Source: Saccharomycodes ludwigii
Taxonomy: Eukaryota; Ascomycota; Saccharomycetes; Saccharomycodales; Saccharomycodaceae
Assembly: GCF_020623625.1 (NCBI RefSeq)
Contig: NC_060205.1
Location: 241,501 to 305,500, forward strand
Direction: 5' to 3'
Length of the DNA stretch: 64,000 nt
Shown: positions 30,849 through 40,714 of the stretch, piece after piece
Position numbering within the stretch: position 1 is the first letter of the stretch
Layout of the letters: every line of letters starts with the position of its first letter
The notes under the pieces: model-generated
Told to the model about the DNA's origin: nothing
Databases searched by the model: none
The model's input: the letters and a program-made list of their open reading frames with translations, nothing else
Program-made: the position numbers and the translations under genes

Positions 30849-32312
30849 TCATTTCTTGTCCTGGTCTTTTTCTTCCGGTTCAGTATCAACTTTTATATCA
30901 TTCAAGCCCAGTTCTTCGTTTTGTGCCTCGGTTCTTTCATAATCTTCAATGGTCATATTTGGGTCAGCGTCTGGAGCATAAATATTTTGAATATAACTAC
31001 CAGCCATCGGATCCGTCATTATAACGGTAAATTTAGTTTTTCCTTCCAAAGCCTGTTTTAAGTTATTGAAAAACTGAATCCAATTGTTCTTGGTTGCTTC
31101 ATCCATGGAATCAGAAGTTGCAGTGAAAACTCTGCTATGCAACTCATCATATACTTGTTTTAAAATACCTTCCAAAGTGGTGAATCTCCCGCCTAGGGTA
31201 CCTTCTTGCACATCTAAGTGCAACTCAGGTATTTCCATCTTACAAGTCTCACTTTTCAAAATATCTCTCGATAAATCTTCTTGTGGCTCATCACAGAATA
31301 AAGTAATTTTACGGCCCTTATCAGGAATAGCACCACCTGTTCTAACCTCGTTAGATTTATACCCACATTTGTCACAATTGGTAGACATTATAATAACTTC
31401 CTTAAAGTGTGGAATGTTCACTGGTTTCATATGTGTTTCGCAGCCTTCTTGACCACAGGATGGACAAGAAGCAACAAAAGTTTGGACTTCATTATTGAAA
31501 TTTTCTATATCAGTAGAATCACTTAAAAATCCGCTTGCTTTGAGGTATGGAGCACTAGCTTCTTCTAAAACTTTCTTTTGTTCCAATTGATCTTGAGTCA
31601 TCAACCCAATAGCAACATTTTGCTCGTCACTTCTTAAATATTCAGTATGACTCCATTTATGGGTTGGTTCTCCAGGTTTATATTCTATCCAAGAGTTGCC
31701 TGCTGGATCATCTAAGATGAAGGTAAATGGTAGTCTTCCCCTGTCACAATTAATGTAACTTTTAACTTTACTGATGAAATCATCAATTTTTTGAAAAGTT
31801 TCCCTGTCTATTATTTTCCTTTTTGGTTGATCATTAGATAAATCTTCAAGCATTTCTTGTAATAAGCCTTCTACAGTAGTTAATTGGCCTCTTTGTGGTG
31901 GAATTTCAATATCTAGCTCAACGAATTTACAGGTTGCAGTTTCTGATTTGACAACTTGACGGTTAAAATCTTCTTTGGCTTCCACTTTTAACATGTATTT
32001 ACTGCCCTTTTCTTGGATGGTAGAAGCTGGTTGTATTTCGTTGTTTTTAAACCCACAGTGAGGACACTCAAAAGAGATTAAAACAACTTCTCGAAAATAA
32101 GGGATCGAAGTTAGTAGCATTCTAGTAACACCATTTTTCCCACAATTCATACATAAACTTTCAATTTCTTGGACTGGGTGGCCTTCTGCATCCTCTACAC
32201 CGGTTTTAGTTAAACCCTCGTTAGTACTATTTTCATGTTCTATCTCTTCAACAGCCTCACCGACTGGTTTGAAAAAATTCTCCATCTTCTTATTTGGTTC
32301 TTGGGATGGCAT
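30849..32312 (-). CDS. ZPR1: Zpr1, eEF1A-folding zinc-finger protein
   Basis: Zpr1 is an essential protein that binds and folds newly made elongation factor eEF1A and moves between cytosol and nucleus. The 487-residue protein (486 in S. cerevisiae) has the duplicated ZPR1 architecture. The first zinc finger is CMNCGKNG... FECPHCGFKNNE (about 53-92), followed by a beta-domain with GLLQEMLEDL. The second finger is CPSCGQEG... TNCDKCGYKSNE (about 286-326), followed by TTLEGILKQVYDEL, FTVIMTDPMAGSYIQN and the acidic/Lys tail. All eight Cys are present. A strong heat-shock element lies about 255 bp upstream. ZPR1 is YGR211W in S. cerevisiae, close to the RSM27/RPS0 block, but here four genes intervene. 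Confidence 0.97.
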   Translation of the reverse strand: MPSQEPNKKMENFFKPVGEAVEEIEHENSTNEGLTKTGVEDAEGHPVQEIESLCMNCGKNGVTRMLLTSIPYFREVVLISFECPHCGFKNNEIQPASTIQEKGSKYMLKVEAKEDFNRQVVKSETATCKFVELDIEIPPQRGQLTTVEGLLQEMLEDLSNDQPKRKIIDRETFQKIDDFISKVKSYINCDRGRLPFTFILDDPAGNSWIEYKPGEPTHKWSHTEYLRSDEQNVAIGLMTQDQLEQKKVLEEASAPYLKASGFLSDSTDIENFNNEVQTFVASCPSCGQEGCETHMKPVNIPHFKEVIIMSTNCDKCGYKSNEVRTGGAIPDKGRKITLFCDEPQEDLSRDILKSETCKMEIPELHLDVQEGTLGGRFTTLEGILKQVYDELHSRVFTATSDSMDEATKNNWIQFFNNLKQALEGKTKFTVIMTDPMAGSYIQNIYAPDADPNMTIEDYERTEAQNEELGLNDIKVDTEPEEKDQDKK

Positions 32313-32583
32313 ATTCTATTTGTTTTCGTCTTATTTTTTTTTTTTTTTTTTTTTGCTTCCCTTTCTTTTCAATCTGTAATTTAAAGTGAGAACCTAATTG
32401 AAGAAGAATAAAGGGGGGAAAAAAAAAAATTAGTAATCAAAGTAAGCTATTTTATAGCATCGATGATTTTAATAATTAATAAAAATATTTAAAGTTAATG
32501 TAATTTTTTTATTTTTTTTTTTTTTTTTTTTTGGGTTGGAAAAGTGAGAAAGACTGGCGTTTGCTAGAATATTCTTGAACGTT

Positions 32584-32614
<31 letters not shown>

Positions 32615-32842
32615 GTAGATAAGTAGTATCATTAGATACGAAAGTTACATTTTTTCGTTAAACATCTTTTTGTACGAAAGATGGTGTCAGTGTCACCAGA
32701 GGAATTCTATGCCTAGAGAATTTTTAAAAAAGCCAAGGGTAAAAAAAGGAAAGGGGGAAAAAAAAAGTATTCAAATATATCATTAAAATTATATAGAATA
32801 AAAGCATATTAATATTAGCATAAAAATAACCTAAGGAAAAAC
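32313..32842. other. ZPR1 promoter / JEN1 3' gap
   Basis: No gene. It has three T tracts of about 18-25 (32336-32354, 32514-32532, 32587-32614), with the heat-shock element between the last two. Nucleosome exclusion by the T tracts around the element is plausible. Confidence 0.7.
32567..32579. promoter_or_regulatory. Heat-shock element GAAtaTTCttGAA upstream of ZPR1
   Basis: Three perfect alternating GAA/TTC units, with a fourth partial TTT unit in phase at 32582-32584. It is flanked by long T tracts and lies about 255 bp from the ZPR1 start. JEN1 ends on the other side, so ZPR1 is the natural target. This fits Zpr1 acting as a folding factor. Confidence 0.65.
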
Positions 32843-34771
32843 TCAACTTTTCATTCCCACATCTTCAATTTGTTCATCAGAGCATTTTTTTGAACTTTGA
32901 CCAGACCAAGCAGAATCACTCTTAGCCATATTTGGAGCATATAATTCCACCTCATTGGCCGTTTCATCTTTATAAGGTTGTTGTAAAGTCAATTCATACT
33001 CACCCTTTTCTTCTAATTCATTGACCTTGGCAATGTATTTTTTAACTTTTGGTGAAGATAGATCTCTATGGAATTTTTCGTGTCCAATGAAAACAAACCC
33101 AAAAGTAAAGATGAAAGCTGCACCTGTTAAAATGGCCATAACTTTAGCATAATCTTCCTTAGTAACAGCACCCGTTATAGGATCACGTGCGTATGGATAT
33201 TTGTTGGCCAACTGTGTTTCAATAGTGGTAGAGGCAGCAGAAGCTAAGTTACCCAATTGGTATGCTAATCCGGATACTAAAGCACGCGCATCTGGAGGAG
33301 ATAGTTCACTCAAATGGATAGGTAAAACCCCCCAAACACCTAAAACGGAAAAATATAGCATGAAACCAGCACCCAAAATGGCACTATTAGTTCTTAATAA
33401 AAAAGCTGGATAAGTAAAGCAACCACCCATAATAGTGGCAATTAATAATCCTAACCTTCTGCCAGTAATTTCCATTAGTTGACCAAAAATTAAGCCACCA
33501 GCAATTGCACCTAGGTTAACAACTACAACTGCTACAGTCTTTGCATCTTCGCTAAATCCTAATTGAGATGTCAACATAGTTGGAAATAAATCTTGGGAAG
33601 CATGAGTCAAGTAATTTGGACCAACCAACAATAGAACCAAGTAACCAAATAATAGCCAATACTTTTTAATAGCATTACAAGTGTTGTGCCATTTATCTTT
33701 AAATGTTTTCTTAGGTAATTGTTGACCGCCGTTGGCAATAATTTCGTCTCTAGCCATTAATTTTTTGGCTTTTAAAACTTTAGTAAAGTATTGTGTTTCT
33801 GGTAATAATAATCTAATACCAATCAATACTAGCGGTAAAAAACAACTGAACCAAAATTGAATTCTCCATGGTTGCTCATAGTTAACGTTCATAAAGGCTC
33901 TGTTAAACACAATGGCCCATATAAATCCCATCGAGTAAGCAGAGAAAAATAAACCAGAAAGAAAACTTCTTGCCTTGACAGGAGCGTCTTCAATAGCTGT
34001 GCAAGATGCAGGGCCATAAATACCACCCATGGCAACACCACTTATGGAACGGATGCCCAACCATTGGTTATAAGATTTAGCCCATGGTGTACATAATTGG
34101 CAAATGAAAAATAAAAATAAACAAACAATGTATGGATATTTTCTTCCATATTTGTCGGTAAAATACCCACTGATGATAGCGCCTCCGCTTCTAATGAATA
34201 AAACCAAACTTAACCCCCAACTCATATCATGAGTTTCCTTATCGAATAATTTTCCCATCGGAGCCATTGATACTGAAACACAAAAAAATGCCCAAGCAGC
34301 AGTTAGCCATGCGCTATATCCCATAAAAAAATAAACCCAATTACGGAAAGTCATTTTAAATAGTTCCGGAAATGGATTGATATTTTCCATGGAGATTGAA
34401 TGAATATGTGCCAAAGAAGTAAGTCTTGTTACCAGGTACTTACCAATTATAGAGGGATTTTTCCAAAAATTAGGAATGAGGTCATCTTCTACATCATCAT
34501 CTTCGTATAAAACTGAGTGATCCGTGGCATATATTTCCTCTAAAATTTCATTTTCACCCCTGTCCAAGGTAGTACTCGTTGTTGGGTTATGAAAAATATG
34601 GGAGTCTATATCTTCACCATCGAATTCGCGAATTTCTGTGTGCCTGTTGTCATTTTGAGTATTGTTTCTACTATTATCGGTATTTATAGTACTATTGCTA
34701 CTAGTTGCGGCGATGTTTGTTTCTATATTTGGTTCCTGATAACCTTCTTTTTTCGTATTAACAGTCTCCAT
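32843..34771 (-). CDS. JEN1: Jen1-type lactate/pyruvate:H+ symporter
   Basis: Jen1 is the plasma-membrane proton symporter for lactate, pyruvate and acetate, a major-facilitator protein induced on non-fermentable carbon and repressed by glucose. The 642-residue protein (616 in S. cerevisiae) has a long acidic hydrophilic N-terminus (about 1-140), then about 12 membrane helices. The transporter motif NYLTHASQDLFPT (about 390-402) has the conserved Asn, His, Gln and Asp used in substrate binding. Also visible are GGAIISGYFTDKYGRKYPY after TM2, SGVAMGGIYGPASCTAIED, and IRLLLPETQYF. The cytosolic tail is rich in Lys, where Jen1 is ubiquitinated. Next upstream is the drug pump. Confidence 0.94.
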   Translation of the reverse strand: METVNTKKEGYQEPNIETNIAATSSNSTINTDNSRNNTQNDNRHTEIREFDGEDIDSHIFHNPTTSTTLDRGENEILEEIYATDHSVLYEDDDVEDDLIPNFWKNPSIIGKYLVTRLTSLAHIHSISMENINPFPELFKMTFRNWVYFFMGYSAWLTAAWAFFCVSVSMAPMGKLFDKETHDMSWGLSLVLFIRSGGAIISGYFTDKYGRKYPYIVCLFLFFICQLCTPWAKSYNQWLGIRSISGVAMGGIYGPASCTAIEDAPVKARSFLSGLFFSAYSMGFIWAIVFNRAFMNVNYEQPWRIQFWFSCFLPLVLIGIRLLLPETQYFTKVLKAKKLMARDEIIANGGQQLPKKTFKDKWHNTCNAIKKYWLLFGYLVLLLVGPNYLTHASQDLFPTMLTSQLGFSEDAKTVAVVVVNLGAIAGGLIFGQLMEITGRRLGLLIATIMGGCFTYPAFLLRTNSAILGAGFMLYFSVLGVWGVLPIHLSELSPPDARALVSGLAYQLGNLASAASTTIETQLANKYPYARDPITGAVTKEDYAKVMAILTGAAFIFTFGFVFIGHEKFHRDLSSPKVKKYIAKVNELEEKGEYELTLQQPYKDETANEVELYAPNMAKSDSAWSGQSSKKCSDEQIEDVGMKS

Positions 34772-36079
34772 TGTTTTTCTTTTTTTGTTCTAAACTGAGT
34801 TTGTTAATTGTTTTGTCTTGTTTTGTTTTTTTCTGGTTATTACAACTTTTCTTATATTTATAAATATAACGAAACTAATCGAAAAGAGAAGGTGTATGTA
34901 TAAATAAATAAGTAAGTAATTAATCGATTTAAAAAAAAAAAAGAAGAAATCAAAAAATAGTATTTTATTTATATATGACTTTATATGTATAATGGTTTTT
35001 TTTTTATATATATTTGAAGTAGCTAAGTTCATGGAGATTGTAACAATAAGATTGATGATAATTCATTAACAATTTCCATTTCTCCAAGTACGAAACGTCT
35101 CTTATTTAAAAAATATTATTAGTGAGTAAAGAAAATAAACGATTTATAGTAATAAAAGCTATTTTTCACTTTATGTATTTGATATATTTTTTTTATTATT
35201 GTTAATTCAAAGACATGAAATATTCAATTGTGAGAAAAAAAAAAGAAAGAAAAAAGCTAAAGCTTCCGTAATTCCCAAGGTTTTATTTCTTTATTTATTT
35301 TGAGTAGTTATTATTGGTATTAATAGTATGATTTGTTAGTCATCTATTATTTCTTTGTATAATTATTGTTATATTTTACAAGATAGGATTAACTATGTGA
35401 TCTTTTTTTTTTATCATTTGCGTATTTCCCGGTAGTTACCAAAACCGTCCATTACCGATTGATTAAACTTGCCCGGATTTACTCTTTATTTAATCATGTT
35501 ATTATTATGATAACATCTAACAAAAAAAGTGTGGGGGGGGAAGGGGGGGGGAGACGGGAAGCAATAATCTATTTATATATTTACTTCATTTTCAAAGGCT
35601 AATTTCTTATTACTTACCAATAAAAAAGTATTACGTCGCTTAGATAACTACCGCCACTACCCACGTTTTTTTTTGTTGTTTTTTTTTTTTTTTTGTTATC
35701 CCCCACATAAAATGCTTTCCCATACCACAAGCACACGGTTATATATTTCGGATCAAAGGAAATGGAAAGGGAAAGGGAAAAATAAAGGGACAAAGAAAAA
35801 AGAAACGAAAAAGCATTTTTAACAACCCGACGTCCGACACCCTCCATTCCTCTCCCTTCTTCACCTTTCCAACAAGTTCGCAAAATGAACGTCAACTATT
35901 TCCATATTAGGTAATTAATCGACCCCATACAAACAACAGTTAATATTTCCAATGTCACATAAACACATCCAAAAAATATATATATAAAATGAAATTTTTG
36001 TCAAATTAAAATTATAAAAACTATTAAAAAAATATTTATAAAGAAGTAGGAAAAAAAATATTCGGCAGCAAGTTCTCCG
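34772..36079. other. JEN1 promoter gap
   Basis: No gene seen. It has a GC-richer patch at 35428-35480 with several CCG/CGG triplets (CCCGGTAG, AACCGTCC, TTACCGATTG, GCCCGGAT). These could be sites for zinc-cluster activators such as Cat8, but none matches the carbon-source element fully. G8-AA-G9 runs lie at 35533-35551. TA-rich words near 35000 lie about 240 bp from the start. Confidence 0.55.
35533..35558 (+). repeat. G-run cluster (G8, G9, GGG)
   Basis: Two long G runs separated by AA, then AGAC and GGG, on the + strand. Such a cluster could fold as a G-quadruplex and is exceptional in this AT-rich DNA. Confidence 0.85.
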
Positions 36080-39000
36080 TTACTTTGCCATCCTGCTTTT
36101 CTTTGGAACTCTACACAGCCAGTACAAGAAAACAGCAAAAATATAATTAATCGCGATATAACAAATAAAAATACCCCAATTTCTCCACCTTTTGGAATAA
36201 TGAGACGAAACACTACTTAAAAATGTATTGGTATCAGAAACTGTGCATAATGAGCATGTGTCGGTAGCATTAGGATCAAGTAAGTAGCCAGTACCAGCAT
36301 TAGTTAAATATGTACCCAAATATTCTTGACAAGTCTTACCAACTGGTGGAATCATCTTAACATATTCATATGGTGAACACTTAACATAGGTGTTAGCCAC
36401 AGCAGTAGATAAAGCACCATCAATAAAATAAGTTAATGGTGAAACCCTGTACATAAAAATCCAAAAACGAGGCATTAGTTCGGGAGTGACCATAGTACCA
36501 CAAAATGATAACGCCATGGTGAAGAATAAAGAAGCCAAATTACCACCATTCCCAGCAACTTCAAAGGGAGCGGCAACCATTAGTGCAAAAGAACCAATAT
36601 ATGTGTAAAAGGCTGTCGCAAATAACCAAAATAATGCACCTCTCTCATGCAATTGCTGAGATGTTGGTGCATTTCTGTAAAACGCTACTGGATAGTAATA
36701 GATAAAATATGCAACTGTACCAGCCAATATATTCCATGGAACTTCAACTATAATCTGTGATATAATGAAAGCCTTCCAAGAAAACGTTCTTGATGGTCTT
36801 TCTCTAGCCTCATATAAATCTCTTTGTCTAGTATAGGTTGGCAAATATTGTTGTAACACAGGATTAAATAACACAGTAAACATGAAAACAGACAACATTT
36901 GGTTTTGTAAGCCTTGCAAACTGTGGTCAGCTTTGAAAAACGTGAACCCAATAAATAATTCAGAATATATTGTTAAGAAAAACTTGGAATACAAATAGGA
37001 TGGTGTTCTCCAATACTGCTGGAACAAACGTACAGTAACCAAGTAACATTGGTAAGAAATACTGGTAGCAAATTCAGAGTGGGCCTCTTTTTCATCACTA
37101 GCATCAGTATTATTATTGCCTGTTGACAGAGTTTGTTCCATGTGGTTCAATTCTTCAATAACTTTAGTACGTTCCTCACTCTTTAACCAAACCTCGTGAT
37201 AGTCTTGATTTGCATGTGATCCTGGAGCGGCACCAACAACCTCCAACATCCATTCGGCAGGATTAGCATCCTCTGGGCACTTATGAGCACCATTTTCTTC
37301 GAAATAGTTGATCATTGTTTTACAACCTTTGCCCAAATCTCCAAAATAGACGGTTTTACCTCCACGTTGCATAAACAATAATCTGTCAAACTCTTGCATC
37401 AACAAAGCAGAAGGCTGGTGAATGGTACATAAAATAGCTTGGCCATTATCAGCCAACTTTCTCATCAATTGACAGATAGACCAAGCTGTCTGCGAATCTA
37501 ACCCGGAAGTAGGTTCATCTAAAAACAACAATAATTTGGGTTTGGCTGCTAATTCAACACCGACAGTCAATCTCTTTCTTTGTTCGACGTTTAAACCTTC
37601 ACCAGCAACACCAACAACCGCATCAGCGTATTGTTCCATTTCCAAAATTCTAATCACTTCCTCTACATACTCATCTTTTTCCTGCTTGGAAACAGAACTT
37701 GGCTGTCTTAGATAAGCTGAAAACCTTAAAGATTCCCTAACTGTCGCTGTACTCAAATGCAAATCCTGTTGCTGACAATAGCCAATAGATCTAGCAAATG
37801 AATTATCACGCAGATGACCGTCAACAAAAATATTCCCAGTGATAACACCCATAGTGACACGTGAAGCTAAACAATCCAACAATGTGGTCTTACCAGCACC
37901 TGAAGCACCCATCAACGCAGTTAAAGTACCTGGTTTAACCCATCCATCAACCCCATCTAGAATCCTTTTAGTTTCATTTTTAATCTTAACTTCATATTTG
38001 ACATCCCTCCAGTGGAAAATAGCATTCGATGCAAACAAGTTGAACTCCTCGTTATTGCCGCTGGAAGTGGAATTAGAAGAATCATTCAAAACCAATTCTT
38101 TATTTGGAGATGATGCAACCTTTTCACTGTTACCACCGCTTTCGATATCAAGCCTCTTTTTAGGATGCAACTTCTTCATTCTTCTAATAACACTAGCTGG
38201 GAAAACCAAAACTTCACCCTTTTGTTTTGCACTTTCGTTATATTCACAGAAAACCAAATAAACACCCAAAAAGAAAACTGCATAGGCACAAGCCACACCA
38301 AACCCACGCCATTTGTGTTTGTGCAGATAGCCATAAGCCAATTCTAAAAACCTATCGCCACTAACATAGGACTCCCCAGCTACAGCACCAACACTAGAGC
38401 AAACCTGATTAGCTAGAGACACGTCGGAATATCCGGACCCAGAGGGTATGAATTCCGCACATGGGAACTCTCTACCGTGAAACTCGTTGATCATCAAGGA
38501 TTCAAAAATGTATTGGATAGGATTGATCCAATAAATCCATTTGGACCAACGCAACATTTTAGTTTTTGGAATGGCAAACCCAGCATACATGGACAATGCT
38601 AACAAAATAACAGAAGCTGGAACCATTGCTTGTGGGAAACTCGTGGCAGCAGAACCAATACATCTGAAAATATGCGACATACCCAAAGTACATATGAAAT
38701 TCATCATCAAAAAGAAAAAGAAAAACCCAGGCTTCCTTCTATAGTTCACCATGAAGTAAAAGATAACGTTAAAGCAGATACTAATGGTGAGCTTGGCCGG
38801 TAGTTCGGAAATGATTGAAGAAAGCGCTTCAGCAGATGGGTGGTACAAGGCATATCTCTTGTGTTTTTCCACAATTGGTCTAGCTTCAAATAAAGACATA
38901 ATTTCCAACATGGACGAGAAGGCGTTGAACAAAACGGCTAAAAACATACTTGCACCACGAGAATAAAATGTTGATGTTGTCGTATGCAACATTCCTTTAT

Positions 39001-40714
39001 AAAACATCGATGATAAAACTAAGGCCATTGCAGAATTACCAACCACAGTAAAGACTGATAGTCCCATATTATTCCTTATTCTTTGTAAATTTCTGATCAA
39101 TAAATATTTCACTTGCATACCATAATCCAATACATATGGCGAACTTGGCCTAGCCCTCTTTGTTTGTCTGGCAACATGAGCCTCATGAATTTCTTCTTTG
39201 GCAACATCGTCATTTTTTTTCAAATATTCATCAATGTCTACTAGCAATTGTTTATAATCTTGAGAATTCTTCCAATAGTGTTCCATTTCTTCGGCAGTAG
39301 TTGGCACCTTAATTCCACGCTTAATATAATCAGGATTAACAATACGTTCAGCTGGATTGGTGACGGCCGTTAAAAAATCAGCCGTTGTTTGTCTTGCTGG
39401 CGAGACATATCCCATTTCCTCAAAGTATTTTTTGGCCCTATTACTATACCCGAAAAAAATCTGATACCCCTCACTCAAAACAGAAACTTTGTTAAACAGG
39501 TCATAGGCATCTTGCGAACATTGGTAAATGGCAACACAAGCACTGGAATTGGTGATATCTGCACTCGTTTTTAAGGCTTTTACAAATTCCAATGAAGTAG
39601 CAGAATCCAACCCTCTAGTAGCGTTATCCCAACATTGAAATTTGGAACCACAAATAGAAACTTCAGAGATAGAAACTCTCTTACGCTCACCACCGGAAAC
39701 ACCACGAATAAAATCGTCACCCACTTTGGTATCTCGTGTATGACTCAAACCATAGGTGGCCATGGTGACTTCCGTGATGTGTTTGGCAAATTCTTCTCTG
39801 CTAACCCCTTTAATACGATTTCTTGGGGTGACTAACCGAGCAACAGTATTCAAAGTCTGATAAACGGTCAAATGAGGAAAATGGATATCAGCCTCAGCGT
39901 TATAAACAACGTCTCCTCTGTAATGTTTTTTGATTTCTTTTGGAGTTAAACCTTCATATGAAATAATAGTCTCTGGATCAATGCTAAAACCGTGGGTATT
40001 AGAAGAAATGGATTTCAACAAAGTAGTACAACCAGAACCCGGTCTACCTAAAACAACTAATAATTCACCTGGTTTTATTAGGCCATCCATAGGTTTTAAA
40101 ATATCAAAGGTGTCTTCCTTCCTTCTCTTCCTTAAATGACGATAAACATATTGAATGGCTTTTATTGGCATATTGCCGATAGTGGATTGATAAGAAACAT
40201 CGTTAGAATCACCAAAGGCCCTCAAGTTCTTATAACAGCAACCTAAAATATAAGGTTTATAATAATCAGGGTCATTCGTCATGATCTTGCTCAAGTTTTT
40301 AATCCAACACGCGGATGAAAATTCGTCACTGTTGGGATCCAACTTTGGGTCATAATCCTGGTCAAAATTGCTAAAAAAGGGACCAACATTACCACTGGAA
40401 TTACTTGCCACATCGGAATAAATATTAGTGTTGTTGTTATCAGCGTTCAGTGAATTATGGGTATTGGAATAAGTAGTAGAATTATTAGTAAATGTGCGGG
40501 CCAAATTTTTGATATTCTTTTCCGCCTCTTTATCCAAACCTTCATATATGTTGAGTCTATTTATAGACGAAGATGAACTAGAATTATTTTGTTTGTTCTG
40601 ATTGTTCATAGTGTTGTTGCTATCACGAATATCAAGTTCATCAGAGTTTATGTCTGTTGCAAATTTTTCATTTTGCTCACCATCACTTTCGTGGGTTTTA
40701 GTAGGATATGACAT
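36080..40714 (-). CDS. PDR5: Pdr5/Pdr15-type multidrug ABC transporter (PDR subfamily)
   Basis: This is a full-size plasma-membrane drug efflux pump with reversed order, (NBD-TMD)x2, 1544 residues (Pdr5 has 1511). NBD1 has the degenerate Walker A GRPGSGCTTLLK (about 222-233, Cys for Lys) and canonical signature VSGGERKRVSI. NBD2 has canonical Walker A GASGAGKTTLLD (about 935-946) and degenerate signature LNVEQRKRLTVG. This asymmetry defines the subfamily. EYNESAKQKGEVLVFP links the halves, and GDLGKGCKTMINYFEENGAHKCP and APGSHANQDYHEVW are near-identical to Pdr5. The extracellular Cys near the C-terminus (CSLCTVS) match too. Putative Pdr1-type sites lie upstream. Pdr5, Pdr10 and Pdr15 are close paralogues; one ancestral gene is likely here. 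Confidence 0.94.
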   Translation of the reverse strand: MSYPTKTHESDGEQNEKFATDINSDELDIRDSNNTMNNQNKQNNSSSSSSINRLNIYEGLDKEAEKNIKNLARTFTNNSTTYSNTHNSLNADNNNTNIYSDVASNSSGNVGPFFSNFDQDYDPKLDPNSDEFSSACWIKNLSKIMTNDPDYYKPYILGCCYKNLRAFGDSNDVSYQSTIGNMPIKAIQYVYRHLRKRRKEDTFDILKPMDGLIKPGELLVVLGRPGSGCTTLLKSISSNTHGFSIDPETIISYEGLTPKEIKKHYRGDVVYNAEADIHFPHLTVYQTLNTVARLVTPRNRIKGVSREEFAKHITEVTMATYGLSHTRDTKVGDDFIRGVSGGERKRVSISEVSICGSKFQCWDNATRGLDSATSLEFVKALKTSADITNSSACVAIYQCSQDAYDLFNKVSVLSEGYQIFFGYSNRAKKYFEEMGYVSPARQTTADFLTAVTNPAERIVNPDYIKRGIKVPTTAEEMEHYWKNSQDYKQLLVDIDEYLKKNDDVAKEEIHEAHVARQTKRARPSSPYVLDYGMQVKYLLIRNLQRIRNNMGLSVFTVVGNSAMALVLSSMFYKGMLHTTTSTFYSRGASMFLAVLFNAFSSMLEIMSLFEARPIVEKHKRYALYHPSAEALSSIISELPAKLTISICFNVIFYFMVNYRRKPGFFFFFLMMNFICTLGMSHIFRCIGSAATSFPQAMVPASVILLALSMYAGFAIPKTKMLRWSKWIYWINPIQYIFESLMINEFHGREFPCAEFIPSGSGYSDVSLANQVCSSVGAVAGESYVSGDRFLELAYGYLHKHKWRGFGVACAYAVFFLGVYLVFCEYNESAKQKGEVLVFPASVIRRMKKLHPKKRLDIESGGNSEKVASSPNKELVLNDSSNSTSSGNNEEFNLFASNAIFHWRDVKYEVKIKNETKRILDGVDGWVKPGTLTALMGASGAGKTTLLDCLASRVTMGVITGNIFVDGHLRDNSFARSIGYCQQQDLHLSTATVRESLRFSAYLRQPSSVSKQEKDEYVEEVIRILEMEQYADAVVGVAGEGLNVEQRKRLTVGVELAAKPKLLLFLDEPTSGLDSQTAWSICQLMRKLADNGQAILCTIHQPSALLMQEFDRLLFMQRGGKTVYFGDLGKGCKTMINYFEENGAHKCPEDANPAEWMLEVVGAAPGSHANQDYHEVWLKSEERTKVIEELNHMEQTLSTGNNNTDASDEKEAHSEFATSISYQCYLVTVRLFQQYWRTPSYLYSKFFLTIYSELFIGFTFFKADHSLQGLQNQMLSVFMFTVLFNPVLQQYLPTYTRQRDLYEARERPSRTFSWKAFIISQIIVEVPWNILAGTVAYFIYYYPVAFYRNAPTSQQLHERGALFWLFATAFYTYIGSFALMVAAPFEVAGNGGNLASLFFTMALSFCGTMVTPELMPRFWIFMYRVSPLTYFIDGALSTAVANTYVKCSPYEYVKMIPPVGKTCQEYLGTYLTNAGTGYLLDPNATDTCSLCTVSDTNTFLSSVSSHYSKRWRNWGIFICYIAINYIFAVFLYWLCRVPKKSRMAK

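Noticed and set aside
35428-35480. Carbon-source response element for JEN1
   Set aside because: CCG and CCATT words are present but not in the full Cat8/Sip4 arrangement; it is left as a GC-rich patch only.
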